Assembly: GCF_016756615.1 (NCBI RefSeq)
Contig: NZ_AP023262.1
Location: 2,044,501 to 2,108,500 of the forward strand
DNA: 64,000 bases
Reading direction: 5' to 3'
Origin: Mesorhizobium sp. L-8-3
GTDB lineage: Bacteria; Pseudomonadota; Alphaproteobacteria; Rhizobiales; Rhizobiaceae
Positions 45,618-56,293 of the stretch are shown piece by piece. Position 1 is the stretch's first letter, and the number at the start of each line of letters is the position of its first letter. The position numbers were made by a program, and so were the translations under genes. Under the pieces are notes generated by a model. That model worked only from the letters and a program-made list of their open reading frames with translations, ran no database searches and was not told the origin of the DNA.

Positions 45618-46712
45618 CTATTCGACCGGGACATACGTGCCGCCCTTCCAGACGTACCAGACCGGGCTCTGGGTGGTGATGTCTCCCTTGGCATCGAAGG
45701 CGATCGGGCCGAGTACCGTACTGAATTCATTCTTATGGAGCGATTGGATGACCGGTTGCAGTTCCAGCGTCCCCGCCTTTTCGACAGCCAGCGCCCAGGT
45801 CTGGATCGCGGCATAGGTCAGAAGAGTGTATCCCTCCGGGTCGAAGCCGTCGGCACGAAACCGCTCGATCACCGCGGCGGCGTTGGAGTTTAGTCGAGGG
45901 TCGGGAAACGACGTAAAGAGTGTGCCCTCGGCAGCCGCGCCTGCTATCAGGCCATATTCCTCCGTGGCCAGCACGCCCGATCCCGTTACGAGCTGGACGT
46001 TGTAGCCTCTGTCGCGCGCCGCGCGGATCAGTAGGCCCATCTCGGTCTGGTAGCCGCCGACGTAGAGCACCGCTATGTTGGCACTCTGCAGCTCGGCGAT
46101 CTCCGCCGAATAGTCGGACTTGCCGGGCTGGAAAGCCTTGTAGATGGCTTCGGTGACACCGCGCTTGCGCAGCTGCTCCTTGGTGGAATCCGCGAGTCCC
46201 TTTCCGAAGACTGAATCGTCGTGGAGGATCGCGATCTCCTTGCCCTTCCAGTGATCGGCCAAATAGTTGCCGTCCATGATACCATCCGCGTCGTCGCGGA
46301 TGATGACACGGAACACATTTGCTCGGCCAAGCTCCGTCAAGGTGGGATTGCTCGAGGCCGGCGAGATCATCACAACGCCGGCGTCCTGATAGATTTTCGA
46401 AGCAGGTATGGAGGCCCCGGAACAATAATGGCCGGCGACGAAGATCACACCCTCGCTGACCAGCTTCCGTGCGGCGGCGACGCCCTGGTCCGGATCGCAG
46501 AAATCGTCGGCAGTCAGGAGCCGCACTTCATCACCGAGGACGCCGCCGGCAGCGTTGATGTCCGCCACCGCCAGCTCTGCTCCGCGTTGCATCTGCTCGC
46601 CGGGCCAAGCATTTGCCCCTGTCATGGGGCCTGCCACGCCGATCAGCACGTCCGCTTGCACGCTGGCGAAGGAAACAATGCTCAAGATGCCAGCATAGAA
46701 AAACGAGCGCAT
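45618..46712 (-). CDS. Periplasmic type I binding protein, LivK/branched-chain-like (first of the pair)
   Basis: The 364-residue protein has a signal peptide (cut near ASVQA, residue 20) and the motifs [26 protein letters not shown] and GHYCSGASIPASK. It is the first gene of a three-gene operon: binding protein, binding-protein paralogue, receptor cyclase. The two paralogues differ in cleft residues (HGCSG versus [13 protein letters not shown] versus ISPASSNP), so they may bind related but distinct ligands. A 117-bp gap separates them. The start follows AAAGGGGGCATTC. Confidence 0.9.
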   Translation of the reverse strand: MRSFFYAGILSIVSFASVQADVLIGVAGPMTGANAWPGEQMQRGAELAVADINAAGGVLGDEVRLLTADDFCDPDQGVAAARKLVSEGVIFVAGHYCSGASIPASKIYQDAGVVMISPASSNPTLTELGRANVFRVIIRDDADGIMDGNYLADHWKGKEIAILHDDSVFGKGLADSTKEQLRKRGVTEAIYKAFQPGKSDYSAEIAELQSANIAVLYVGGYQTEMGLLIRAARDRGYNVQLVTGSGVLATEEYGLIAGAAAEGTLFTSFPDPRLNSNAAAVIERFRADGFDPEGYTLLTYAAIQTWALAVEKAGTLELQPVIQSLHKNEFSTVLGPIAFDAKGDITTQSPVWYVWKGGTYVPVE

Positions 46713-46725
46713 GAATGCCCCCTTT

Positions 46726-46751
46726 TTCTAAATTAGCCTCTTCTAAGTTAG
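46726..46751 (-). promoter_or_regulatory. Paired CTAANTTAG repeats upstream of the binding-protein/cyclase operon
   Basis: On the minus strand CTAACTTAGAA and CTAATTTAGAA lie 15 nt apart, 14-39 bases before the first start codon. Each core is a near-palindrome (CTAA-N-TTAG). This spacing and position would suit an operator, although they could also be part of the -10 region. Confidence 0.45.
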
Positions 46752-47051
46752 ACGATGCTGGACCGTATGCAACATGCATTTGGGGGCAACTGCATCGTCA
46801 CTAAATCTCTCAATTCGCGAATGTGCAGTCGAACGGCCGCCTATGGCGCTGCTTGCTTGTTCCGACAGACGGCTAGAGCGGCAAAGTTCCGCTTGGAGCC
46901 GCCTTCGGCGCCGTGTACCGAAGCATCAGGCTTTCAAGTCTGGTCTAGAGGGGCGGACGCGCCAATGGAATCGGCGCTGTCGCCCTATGTTCTTGCTTGA
47001 GTGTCAAGCAGCTTTTCACGCCCGTGAGAACGGTGCTTGACCTCGGCTGGA
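46752..47051. other. Gene-free interval upstream of the binding-protein operon
   Basis: No gene is supported. A small hairpin GCTTGA/TCAAGC (46995-47009) followed by AGCTTTT is near the 3' end of the DUF2794 gene; nothing else stands out. The left half should carry the promoter of the operon starting at 46712. Confidence 0.5.
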
Positions 47052-47438
47052 TCAGGCCTGGACAAGCCGCAGCCTCTTGTCGAAGATTCCCAGGACGCGG
47101 GCGAGTTCGTGGCCACGCCGCAGGATCATGCCTGTTGCCGCCACGACCGAATAGGCGCCCTGCTTGCGGGCGAGCTTGGGGTCCTTGACGATCTGGAACA
47201 GCGGCGTCTCGCTGGTGCGGCGGAAGACGGAGAACACGGCGCGGTCGGAAAGATGGTCGATGGCATAGTCCCGCCATTCATTGGCGGCGACCATTCGGCC
47301 ATAGAGGCGCAGAATCTGGTCGAGCTCGCGCCGGTCGAAAGACACCGGCATGTCGAGGCGCTCGCGACGCGCTTCCTGAAACGGGATCAATATTGCGGAT
47401 TCGTCCCCACCCTCCGCACCAGATCCGCGTTCTGTCAT
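47052..47438 (-). CDS. DUF2794 domain-containing protein
   Basis: The 128-residue protein has the DUF2794 core: VSFDRRELDQILRLYGRMVAANEWRDYAID, then FSVFRRTSETPLFQI and RKQGAYSVVAATGMILRRG. The family is alphaproteobacterial and uncharacterised. The ATG at 47438 (MTERGSG) follows AAAGGGTCGG; the open frame upstream to 47558 lacks a comparable site. Confidence 0.88.
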   Translation of the reverse strand: MTERGSGAEGGDESAILIPFQEARRERLDMPVSFDRRELDQILRLYGRMVAANEWRDYAIDHLSDRAVFSVFRRTSETPLFQIVKDPKLARKQGAYSVVAATGMILRRGHELARVLGIFDKRLRLVQA

Positions 47439-47599
47439 CCGATCCGACCCTTTGTGACAATCACAAGACGACGACAGGTTTGCTCTTTCGTCCCGCAAAA
47501 GCAAGACCTGGGCGCAATTCGGGGGCCGATCACGCCGATTCCGGGGGGCAAGGGTCACGCGGCGTCATGTCACAAAGCAAGCGGTGGTGTTAGAATTGG

Positions 47600-47828
47600 T
47601 GATCCTTGGCCACAATCTCGCCACAAATAATCCAAGCTCACGCCCCAATGTCTGGCGACCATCCGTTCGTTGCCTGAGACGGTTCGGTCCGGCATCGGCT
47701 CGTAAACCCCAAGCCCCCCGCCCACGGGCCCGCGTCGGATCGAACCAACCTCGGTTTTTGCAAGGAACCGGGTGCGACGATCCCAAAACCACTGAACCGG
47801 TGTCAGTCCCGACTGGCGCCGGTTTTTT
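47600..47828 (+). ncRNA. Candidate small RNA with a long imperfect stem and a Rho-independent terminator
   Basis: A possible promoter (CTTGGC near 47605 and AATAAT near 47626) precedes a region with long-range pairing: GGTTCGGTCCG with CGGATCGAACC, and outside it CCGTTCGTTGC with GCAAGGAACCGG, separated by an asymmetric internal loop containing AACCTCGGTT. A strong terminator closes it at 47795-47828. No protein-coding frame fits. The size and bubble-in-rod shape resemble 6S RNA, but I do not recognise the sequence. The 5' end near 47640 is a guess. Confidence 0.4.
47795..47828 (+). terminator. Strong Rho-independent terminator without an upstream plus-strand gene
   Basis: AACCGG and CAGTC pair with GACTG and CCGGTT across a small internal loop, followed by TTTT. 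No plus-strand coding sequence precedes it, which is the main evidence for an RNA gene here. Confidence 0.75.
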
Positions 47829-47831
47829 AAT

Positions 47832-47880
47832 GCATGTCTCCCGAAATGGTGCTGGTGCAGGGTTTGGGAAAAAGACATGC
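47832..47880 (-). repeat. Two-hairpin dispersed repeat, copy in reverse orientation (distal hairpin)
   Basis: GCATGTCTCCCGAAA ... GGGAAAAAGACATGC is the inverted form of the distal hairpin of the family. It directly follows the terminator above. Confidence 0.8.
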
Positions 47881-47922
47881 GCTCAGCCAGGAGCGCACAA
47901 GCACGCGACATGCTTGTTGATC

Positions 47923-48681
47923 TCAGAGGCCCGAGGGATATTCGATCGCCGCCGCTCCCAGAATAGGACCGGGCGTGTCGTCCTTGCCGACCGACTGCAG
48001 AAGCACCGCGCAGCCGCCCGCGCCCCGCTTTGTCACCTCGCTCATCGGCATCTCGAATCGCGCTGCCTTGGCGTGCCAGACGCCTGCCGTCTGCATGTCT
48101 GTGACCGCATTCCAGTAGGAGACCGTACGGCCCCGATTCTCGCCTTCGGCGATGGCGATGGGCGTCACCGGATTGTAGTAGACCAGTACGACATGGGCCT
48201 TCTCGCCCGTCTTGCCTTCGCCCACCTCGATCACCAGGCTGTCGCCGAGGCGCTTGGCCGTAATCGGCACCGGCAGGCCCTGGGCGTCCGCCTTCCCCGA
48301 CGCCAGCGCCGTCTCGATCGCCGCGCGGTCCGAGCCGTTCACATGGGTGGTGCCATTGATCACCGCCTGCGGCGTGTAGACCGAGCGGCTGCCGAAGGTG
48401 CGCATGTAGTCGCGCTGGCGGGCCGTGTTCTCGGGCTTGGCCAGCGTGTCGCGCCAGCCGAGATAGTCCCAGTAATCGACGTGATAGGCCAGCGCCACGA
48501 TGTCGCCCTTGCCGGCCATCTCGGCGAACAACTCGTCGGCCGGCGGGCAGGAACTGCAACCCTGGCTGGTGAAGAGTTCGACGACACCACGCGGATTGCC
48601 GATCTCGCCTGCGATCGAAGGTGCTGCAATAACCGACAGGGCCAGCGCCGCCGCCAGCCCGTCAAGGTGCCGAAATCCCAT
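47923..48681 (-). CDS. DUF1223 secreted thioredoxin-fold protein
   Basis: The 252-residue protein has a signal peptide (cut after IAAPSIAG, about residue 25) and the DUF1223 start VVELFTSQGCSSCPPADELF with a CxxC pair, then YHVDYWDYLGWRDTLAKPE, and YTPQAVINGTTHVNGSD. It is a periplasmic thioredoxin-like protein of unknown partner. The start at 48681 follows GCGGAAACGG. Confidence 0.9.
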   Translation of the reverse strand: MGFRHLDGLAAALALSVIAAPSIAGEIGNPRGVVELFTSQGCSSCPPADELFAEMAGKGDIVALAYHVDYWDYLGWRDTLAKPENTARQRDYMRTFGSRSVYTPQAVINGTTHVNGSDRAAIETALASGKADAQGLPVPITAKRLGDSLVIEVGEGKTGEKAHVVLVYYNPVTPIAIAEGENRGRTVSYWNAVTDMQTAGVWHAKAARFEMPMSEVTKRGAGGCAVLLQSVGKDDTPGPILGAAAIEYPSGL

Positions 48682-49026
48682 GGCCGTTTCCGCTCTTGCA
48701 CGCCGGGCCAGCCGGCTGCTTTTGATTGCCCGACAAACTGGCAGAAGCGACTTTCAACGGGAAGTCACGTTCACTTGAAGCTTCGCCTGCCAGAGCCCCT
48801 CGAGGCGCAACTGCGCACAGGCTTCGGGACCTGCGGCGTGTCGCGAGAAAGGATTCATGCGACAGGCTGCAGGTTCTTGATTTCGCGCCTGCCATTTTCC
48901 CGAAACCGCTGCACTTTCGGGAGACATGCCTCGGCTCCGCTTTCGGGACGCGTGCCAGGAAGAGGCTCCCGCGCGTCCGAGAGGACGCGCGGGGCTTCAA
49001 ATCGGTAGGTCTGCGTTGCTGGCGGC
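48682..49026. other. Gene-free interval with a dispersed-repeat copy
   Basis: Apart from the two-hairpin repeat at 48830-48929 there is no supported gene. It separates the acnA stop from the DUF1223 promoter. Confidence 0.55.
48830..48929 (+). repeat. Two-hairpin dispersed repeat, copy 4
   Basis: CCTGCGGCGTGTCGCG pairs imperfectly with TGCGACAGGCTGCAGG (48830-48873), then the linker TTCTTGATTTCGC and the second hairpin ending GGGAGACATGC. It is about 98 bp past the acnA stop. Confidence 0.85.
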
Positions 49027-51720
<2,694 letters not shown>

Positions 51721-51999
51721 GTGCGATCCCACTGGTCTGTTCTGCCTGGGAACGGACGCCTCGGCATGCTGGAATCACGCGCAAAGGTGCGGGTACGGCC
51801 ATTTCCGCTGTCCGCCCCCTCGCACCCGGCCGTTCAAGGCGGCGCGCGCGCTGGTTCGGCGCAAATTCGGTTCCCATGCCGACCGCTGGCATGGTCAACC
51901 CGCATATAGAGAAATTCCTGGAATAGTTCTAGACGGTGAATCGGGCAATTTTGCTGCGGCGCACATGGCCGCAGCCGGGCTTCCTGCGACGGGGGAGAG

Positions 52000-52608
52000 A
52001 TGCGGCTGAAAGCCGACGGACTGGCGGGCGAGCGTGGCGGCGAGCGGATATTCTCCGGCGTCGGCTTCATCCTCGACGCCGGTACGAGCCTGACCGTCAC
52101 CGGCCCGAACGGCGCCGGCAAGTCGACGCTGCTGAGAGTGCTGGCGGGACTTCTGCCCGCAGCGGCGGGGAACATCTCCTTCGAAGGTGGGGGGCAGTGG
52201 CCGGCACTCGCGGGTGCCCTTCACTATCTCGGCCATCAGAACGCGATGAAGGCGGCGTTGACCGTGTCGGAGAACCTTCGCTTCTGGCAGGATTTCTGCG
52301 GCATGCCGCGACTCTCCGCCGAAGAGGCGCTCGGCGAAGTCGGGCTCGAAGCGATCGCTCACCTGCCCTTCGGCTATCTGTCGACCGGCCAGCGCCGCCG
52401 TGCGGCGATCGCACGGCTGCTGGTCAGCCACCGTCCTGTCTGGCTGCTCGACGAACCAACGGCCGGCCTCGACAAGGCCTCCGAGCAGCGTTTCTCCGGG
52501 CTGATGAACGCCCATCTCGAGAACGGCGGCATCATTGTCGCAGCAACTCATCTGCCGCTTGGGCTGGATAACGGCCAGACGCTGGCGATGAGGGGAGAGG
52601 CATCGTGA
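52000..52608 (+). CDS. ccmA: Haem exporter ATP-binding subunit CcmA
   Basis: The 202-residue ATPase has Walker A GPNGAGKST, the signature LSTGQRRR, Walker B VWLLDEPTAGLD and the switch VAATHLPL. CcmAB with CcmCD loads haem onto CcmE for cytochrome c maturation. It starts at 52000 behind GGGGGAGAG. A repeat element separates it from ccmB, unlike the usual overlap of these genes. Confidence 0.94.
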   Translation: MRLKADGLAGERGGERIFSGVGFILDAGTSLTVTGPNGAGKSTLLRVLAGLLPAAAGNISFEGGGQWPALAGALHYLGHQNAMKAALTVSENLRFWQDFCGMPRLSAEEALGEVGLEAIAHLPFGYLSTGQRRRAAIARLLVSHRPVWLLDEPTAGLDKASEQRFSGLMNAHLENGGIIVAATHLPLGLDNGQTLAMRGEAS

Positions 52609-52623
52609 AATCGCATACCGCGT

Positions 52624-52779
52624 TACCCCCCTCTGTCCTGCCGGACATCTCCCCCCGGGGGGAGATCGGCTGGCAGCGCGCTCTACGTAAAGGGTCGACC
52701 TCGCAGAATGATCGCCTTGGCCTGTCTCAGCGAATCTCCCCCCTTGAGGGGGAGATGTCCGGCAGGACAGAGGGGGGTA
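52624..52779. repeat. Inverted-repeat element inserted between ccmA and ccmB
   Basis: Perfect 32-bp arms, 52624-52655 and 52748-52779 (TACCCCCCTCTGTCCTGCCG...), flank about 92 bp. The arm sequence is of the same type as the element carried inside ftsY (CCCCCTCTG...CATCTCCCCC). Internal C/G runs add short palindromes. Confidence 0.92.
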
Positions 52780-52834
52780 TCAAAACAAGCTCGACGCCAG
52801 ACGTTCGTTCCTCCCTCCAATGGACGGTCCCCCC

Positions 52835-53500
52835 ATGCTAGCGCTGTTCCTGCGCGATATCCGGCTGGGCATCCGGGCCGGCGGCGGGGGACTGACCGGC
52901 GTGCTGTTCTTCCTGGCGGTGATCACGGCGGTGCCCTTCGCAGTCGGTCCCGATCTCAACCTTCTCGCCCGCATAGGCCCGGCGATCCTGTGGGTCGGCG
53001 CACTGCTGTCCAGCCTGCTCGGCCTCGACCGCCTGTTCCAGGCCGACCGCGAGGACGGGTCCCTCGATGCGCTGCTCCTGGCGCATGACCGCCACATGCC
53101 GGCCTTCGCCGTCTTCGTGAAGTGCCTGGCCCACTGGGTGGTGAGCGTCCTGCCGCTGGTGGTCGCGGCGCCGCTGTTCGGCCTGTTCATGAACATGCCG
53201 CCTTTGGCGATCGGCGCGACAGCGCTTACTCTGCTGGTCGGCACGCCGGCGATCGCTTTCGTCGGCGCGGCGGGCGCGGCGGTCGCCGTGGCCCTGCCGC
53301 GCGGCGGCGTGCTGGTTTCGGTGCTGGTGCTGCCGCTGGTGTTGCCGGTGTTGATCTTCGGCGTCTCGGCCTCCTATGCGGCGGTCGCCGAGCCCGATCC
53401 GTTCCTGCCGCCTTTTCTCATTCTCTCGGCGCTGACGCTGTTCCTCGCCGTGATCGGCCCGGCTGCAGCGGCAGTGGCATTGCGCTACGCAACCGACTGA
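52835..53500 (+). CDS. ccmB: Haem exporter permease subunit CcmB
   Basis: The 221-residue protein has six hydrophobic segments and the CcmB stretches LFLRDIRLGIRAGG, LGLDRLFQADREDGSLD and LALPRGG-like VALPRGGVLVSVLVLPL. The ATG at 52835 (MLALFLRD) gives the usual length; an ATG at 52820 adds five residues. Neither has a good ribosome binding site, perhaps because the upstream repeat replaced it, so translation may depend on read-through or be weakened. Confidence 0.92.
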   Translation: MLALFLRDIRLGIRAGGGGLTGVLFFLAVITAVPFAVGPDLNLLARIGPAILWVGALLSSLLGLDRLFQADREDGSLDALLLAHDRHMPAFAVFVKCLAHWVVSVLPLVVAAPLFGLFMNMPPLAIGATALTLLVGTPAIAFVGAAGAAVAVALPRGGVLVSVLVLPLVLPVLIFGVSASYAAVAEPDPFLPPFLILSALTLFLAVIGPAAAAVALRYATD

Positions 53501-53583
53501 ATCCCGTTGCACGGACTTCGCCAGCCGGATGCGGCAAAGTCGGCGAATTGCGGAGACAGGGGCGCGGCGTTATGTAACGGTCC

Positions 53584-54345
53584 ATGAACGATACGACCAT
53601 GCGCTGGACCGATCTGGCCAATCCGACACGCTTCGTGGCGTTGGCCGACCGGCTGATCCCCTGGTTCGCCGGCCTTGCGGCGCTGGTGCTCGCGATCGGC
53701 CTCTATATGGGTTTCGCCGCGCCCGAGGATTATCAGCAGGGCATCACGGTGCGCATCATGTATATCCATGTGCCTTTCGCCTGGCTGTCCATGATGTGCT
53801 ACTCGATCATGGCGGCGTCGGCGCTCGGGACCCTGGTGTGGCGTCACCCGCTGGCCGACGTGGCGCTGAAGGCGGCGGCACCGATCGGGGCGACCTTCAC
53901 TGCGCTGGCACTCATCACCGGCTCGATCTGGGGCAAGCCCATGTGGGGAACGTGGTGGGTGTGGGACGGCCGGCTCACCTCGGTTTTCGTGCTCTTCATC
54001 CTCTACCTCGGCATCATCGCACTGACCCGGGCGCTGGATGATCACACGCGCTCGGCCCGCGCGGCGGCGGTGATCGCGCTGGTCGGATTCGTCAATATCC
54101 CCATCATCAAGTTCTCCGTCGACTGGTGGGCGACGCTGCACCAGCCGGCATCGGTGTTCCGGCTCGACGGACCAACCATCCATCCGAGCCTGCTGTGGCC
54201 GCTGATGGTCATGGCGCTTGGTTTCACGATCCTGTTCTTCGCCCTTCATCTCACGGCGATGCGCACCGAGATCTGGCGCCGCCGCGTGGCGGCCATGCGG
54301 CGCGTGGCGGCCCGGCGGGCCGAAAGCACGGAGGTGCCGGCATGA
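53584..54345 (+). CDS. ccmC: Cytochrome c biogenesis haem-handling protein CcmC
   Basis: The 253-residue membrane protein has six helices and the tryptophan-rich WWD motif WGTWWVWDGRLTS, with flanking haem-ligand histidines (MYIHVPFAWL and WWATLHQPAS). It presents haem to CcmE. Its stop overlaps the ccmD start (ATGA). Confidence 0.95.
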   Translation: MNDTTMRWTDLANPTRFVALADRLIPWFAGLAALVLAIGLYMGFAAPEDYQQGITVRIMYIHVPFAWLSMMCYSIMAASALGTLVWRHPLADVALKAAAPIGATFTALALITGSIWGKPMWGTWWVWDGRLTSVFVLFILYLGIIALTRALDDHTRSARAAAVIALVGFVNIPIIKFSVDWWATLHQPASVFRLDGPTIHPSLLWPLMVMALGFTILFFALHLTAMRTEIWRRRVAAMRRVAARRAESTEVPA

Positions 54346-54515
54346 GCACGCATGCTCTCTATGTCATGGCCGCCTACGGTGTGACCTTCATCGTCATGGC
54401 GGGGCTGATCGGCTGGCTGCTCACAGACCGCAACGCCCGCCGCCGTGAACTCGCCGACCTGGAAGCGAGCGGCGTGCGCCGGCGCTCGGATCGCGCCGTC
54501 GAGGGCCGGCCATGA
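54342..54515 (+). CDS. ccmD: Haem exporter small membrane protein CcmD
   Basis: A 57-residue protein with one membrane helix (HALYVMAAYGVTFIVMAGLIG) followed by RNARRRELADLEA, the standard CcmD layout. It is short and overlapped at both ends: ATG 54342 overlaps the ccmC stop and its TGA overlaps the ccmG start, so automated callers could miss it. It stabilises the CcmABC-CcmE complex. Confidence 0.92.
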   Translation: MSTHALYVMAAYGVTFIVMAGLIGWLLTDRNARRRELADLEASGVRRRSDRAVEGRP

Positions 54516-55093
54516 GCGGCACGCAGGCCGAGGCGCCGAAGCGGCCGCGCAGGCTGTTCGTGCTCTTGCCGCTCGCGGCCTTCCTGGCGCTGGCTGCCGT
54601 ATTCCTGGTGCAGCTCTATTCCGGCCGCGACATTTCGGTGGTGCCGTCGGCCCTGATCGGCTCGCCCGCACCGCAAACCAGGCTGCCGGCGCTCGAAGGC
54701 CTCGACCTGCCAGGTCTCGATTCGGCGGCCTTCCTCGGCAATGTGACGCTGGTGAACGTCTTCGCCTCCTGGTGCGGACCGTGCCGGGAAGAGCATCCCG
54801 TGCTGATGGCGCTGGCACAGGACCGCCGCTTCGGCATCGTCGCGCTGAACTACAAGGACCGGCCGGAAAACGCGCGGCGGTTCCTCGGCGAACTCGGCAA
54901 TCCTTTTGGCGCGATCGGCAGCGACGAAACGGGGCGTACCGCGATCGATTGGGGCGTCTACGGGGTGCCGGAGAGCTTTCTGGTCGGGAAGGACGGTAAG
55001 ATCCTCTACAAACATGTCGGACCGCTCACGCCGGAGGCCGTGAGCAGGCAGTTGCTGCCGCAGATCGAGAAGGCGCTGGCGGCGCCGGGTTAG
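54512..55093 (+). CDS. ccmG: Thiol:disulfide interchange protein CcmG/DsbE
   Basis: The 193-residue protein has an N-terminal membrane anchor (LFVLLPLAAFLALAAVFLVQL) and a periplasmic thioredoxin domain with WCGPC, then the cis-proline stretch YGVPESFLV. It reduces apocytochrome c or CcmH. It starts at 54512, overlapping ccmD. ccmE, ccmF and ccmH are not in the window. Confidence 0.94.
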   Translation: MSGTQAEAPKRPRRLFVLLPLAAFLALAAVFLVQLYSGRDISVVPSALIGSPAPQTRLPALEGLDLPGLDSAAFLGNVTLVNVFASWCGPCREEHPVLMALAQDRRFGIVALNYKDRPENARRFLGELGNPFGAIGSDETGRTAIDWGVYGVPESFLVGKDGKILYKHVGPLTPEAVSRQLLPQIEKALAAPG

Positions 55094-55218
55094 CGGCGTT
55101 CCGCCACTGCTCCCGATTCAGTAACGCAGATGTGATGAACCTACTTCATCACAACGCCGTCTTGGTCTAACCTCCTGTTCGCGGAATCATCGCGGGGGTC
55201 CGCAGGGGACGATCCGGC

Positions 55219-56094
55219 ATGCAGTCCAGCGCGGTTTTCAGCATTTTCCTGCCTGCGGCGCTCGCGGTCATCATGCTGGGCCTCGGCCTGTCGTTGACCG
55301 TGGAGGATTTCCGCAAGGTGCTGTCGCGGCCGAAGCCGGTCGTCGTAGCGCTCGTCTGCCAGGCGCTGATCCTGCCCGTCATCTGCTTCGGCATCGTCTA
55401 TCTGTCGGCGCTGCCGCCGGCGATCGCGGTCGGCATGATGCTCTTGGCGGCCAGTCCGGGCGGCTCGTCAGCCAATCTCTACAGCCATCTGGCCGGCGGC
55501 GATGTGGCGCTGAACATCACGCTCACCGCGATCAATTCGGTTCTCGCGATGATCACGCTACCGATCATCGTCAATTTCTCGCTGCTGCAGTTCTACGGCG
55601 AGGGCAAGGTGATCCCGCTGCAATTCGACAGGATCCTGCAGATCTTCGCACTCGTCCTGGTTCCGGTGGCGTCCGGCATGTTCCTCCGCAACCGCTACCC
55701 GACGCTGGCGCTCGGGCTGGAACGGCCGGTGAAGGTCCTGTCGGCGGTGTTCCTCGCAGCGATCGTGCTGGTCGCACTGATCCGCGAATGGCAAACGCTG
55801 GTGACCTGGGGGCCGGTGATCGGCATGGCGACGCTCGCCTTCAACCTCATCAGCCTGGCCATCGGCTACGGCGTGCCGCGACTGTTCAATCTCGGCTACA
55901 AGCAGGCGATCGCCATCTGCATGGAGATCGGCATCCACAACAGCACGCTGGTCATCGCCATCGCGATGAGCCCGCTGCTGCTCAACAATTCCGAGATGGC
56001 CATCCCGCCGGCGATCTACGGGCTGGTGGCCTACATCACCGCCGCGATCTTCGTCGCGCTCGCCAAGCGGCGCGCCGGGGCCGCGGCGGTTTGA
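55219..56094 (+). CDS. Bile acid:sodium symporter (BASS)-family transporter
   Basis: The 291-residue membrane protein has about nine to ten helices and the family stretches AASPGGSSANLYSHLAGGDVALNITLT and MEIGIHNSTLVIAIAM (the conserved E-x-G-x-H/Q-N). It would cotransport an organic anion with Na+; bacterial members take up pyruvate, pantothenate or unknown acids. It is monocistronic. Confidence 0.88.
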   Translation: MQSSAVFSIFLPAALAVIMLGLGLSLTVEDFRKVLSRPKPVVVALVCQALILPVICFGIVYLSALPPAIAVGMMLLAASPGGSSANLYSHLAGGDVALNITLTAINSVLAMITLPIIVNFSLLQFYGEGKVIPLQFDRILQIFALVLVPVASGMFLRNRYPTLALGLERPVKVLSAVFLAAIVLVALIREWQTLVTWGPVIGMATLAFNLISLAIGYGVPRLFNLGYKQAIAICMEIGIHNSTLVIAIAMSPLLLNNSEMAIPPAIYGLVAYITAAIFVALAKRRAGAAAV

Positions 56095-56125
56095 GGCGCC
56101 AAGGTTGGCGCCGGAAGAAGCCGGC

Positions 56126-56293
56126 TCAGCCGTAGACCGAGCGATAGGCCTGATGGAGCATCTCGCTGCGGTCGGCGCGCAGGTCGACGAGGTCGCGGGT
56201 CGACATGCTCTCGATCTCGGCGACGAGGCGGCGGTACTTGGCGCGCTTGGCGAGACGGTCCTGGGTGCGGGCGACGATGGTAGAGAAGATCAT
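56126..56293 (-). CDS. Small DUF1127-like protein
   Basis: A 55-residue protein, MIFSTIVARTQDRLAKRAKYRR..., ends with STRDLVDLRADRSEMLHQAYRSVYG. The R-x-L-x(3)-I...M-S-x-R-D-L-x-D-L-x-x-D-R pattern resembles DUF1127 proteins, which in rhizobia link to phosphate, RNA or stress regulation. It is below common length cutoffs but has the ribosome binding site AAAGGACAAGACC and sensible codon use. A palindrome is centred about 100 bp upstream. Confidence 0.75.
   Translation of the reverse strand: MIFSTIVARTQDRLAKRAKYRRLVAEIESMSTRDLVDLRADRSEMLHQAYRSVYG

Noticed and set aside
46752..47040. 81- and 88-aa open frames
   Set aside because: They overlap each other in different frames with no initiation signal or recognisable features.
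47584..49008. 474-aa plus-strand open frame
   Set aside because: It crosses a terminator and a dispersed repeat and is antisense to DUF1223.
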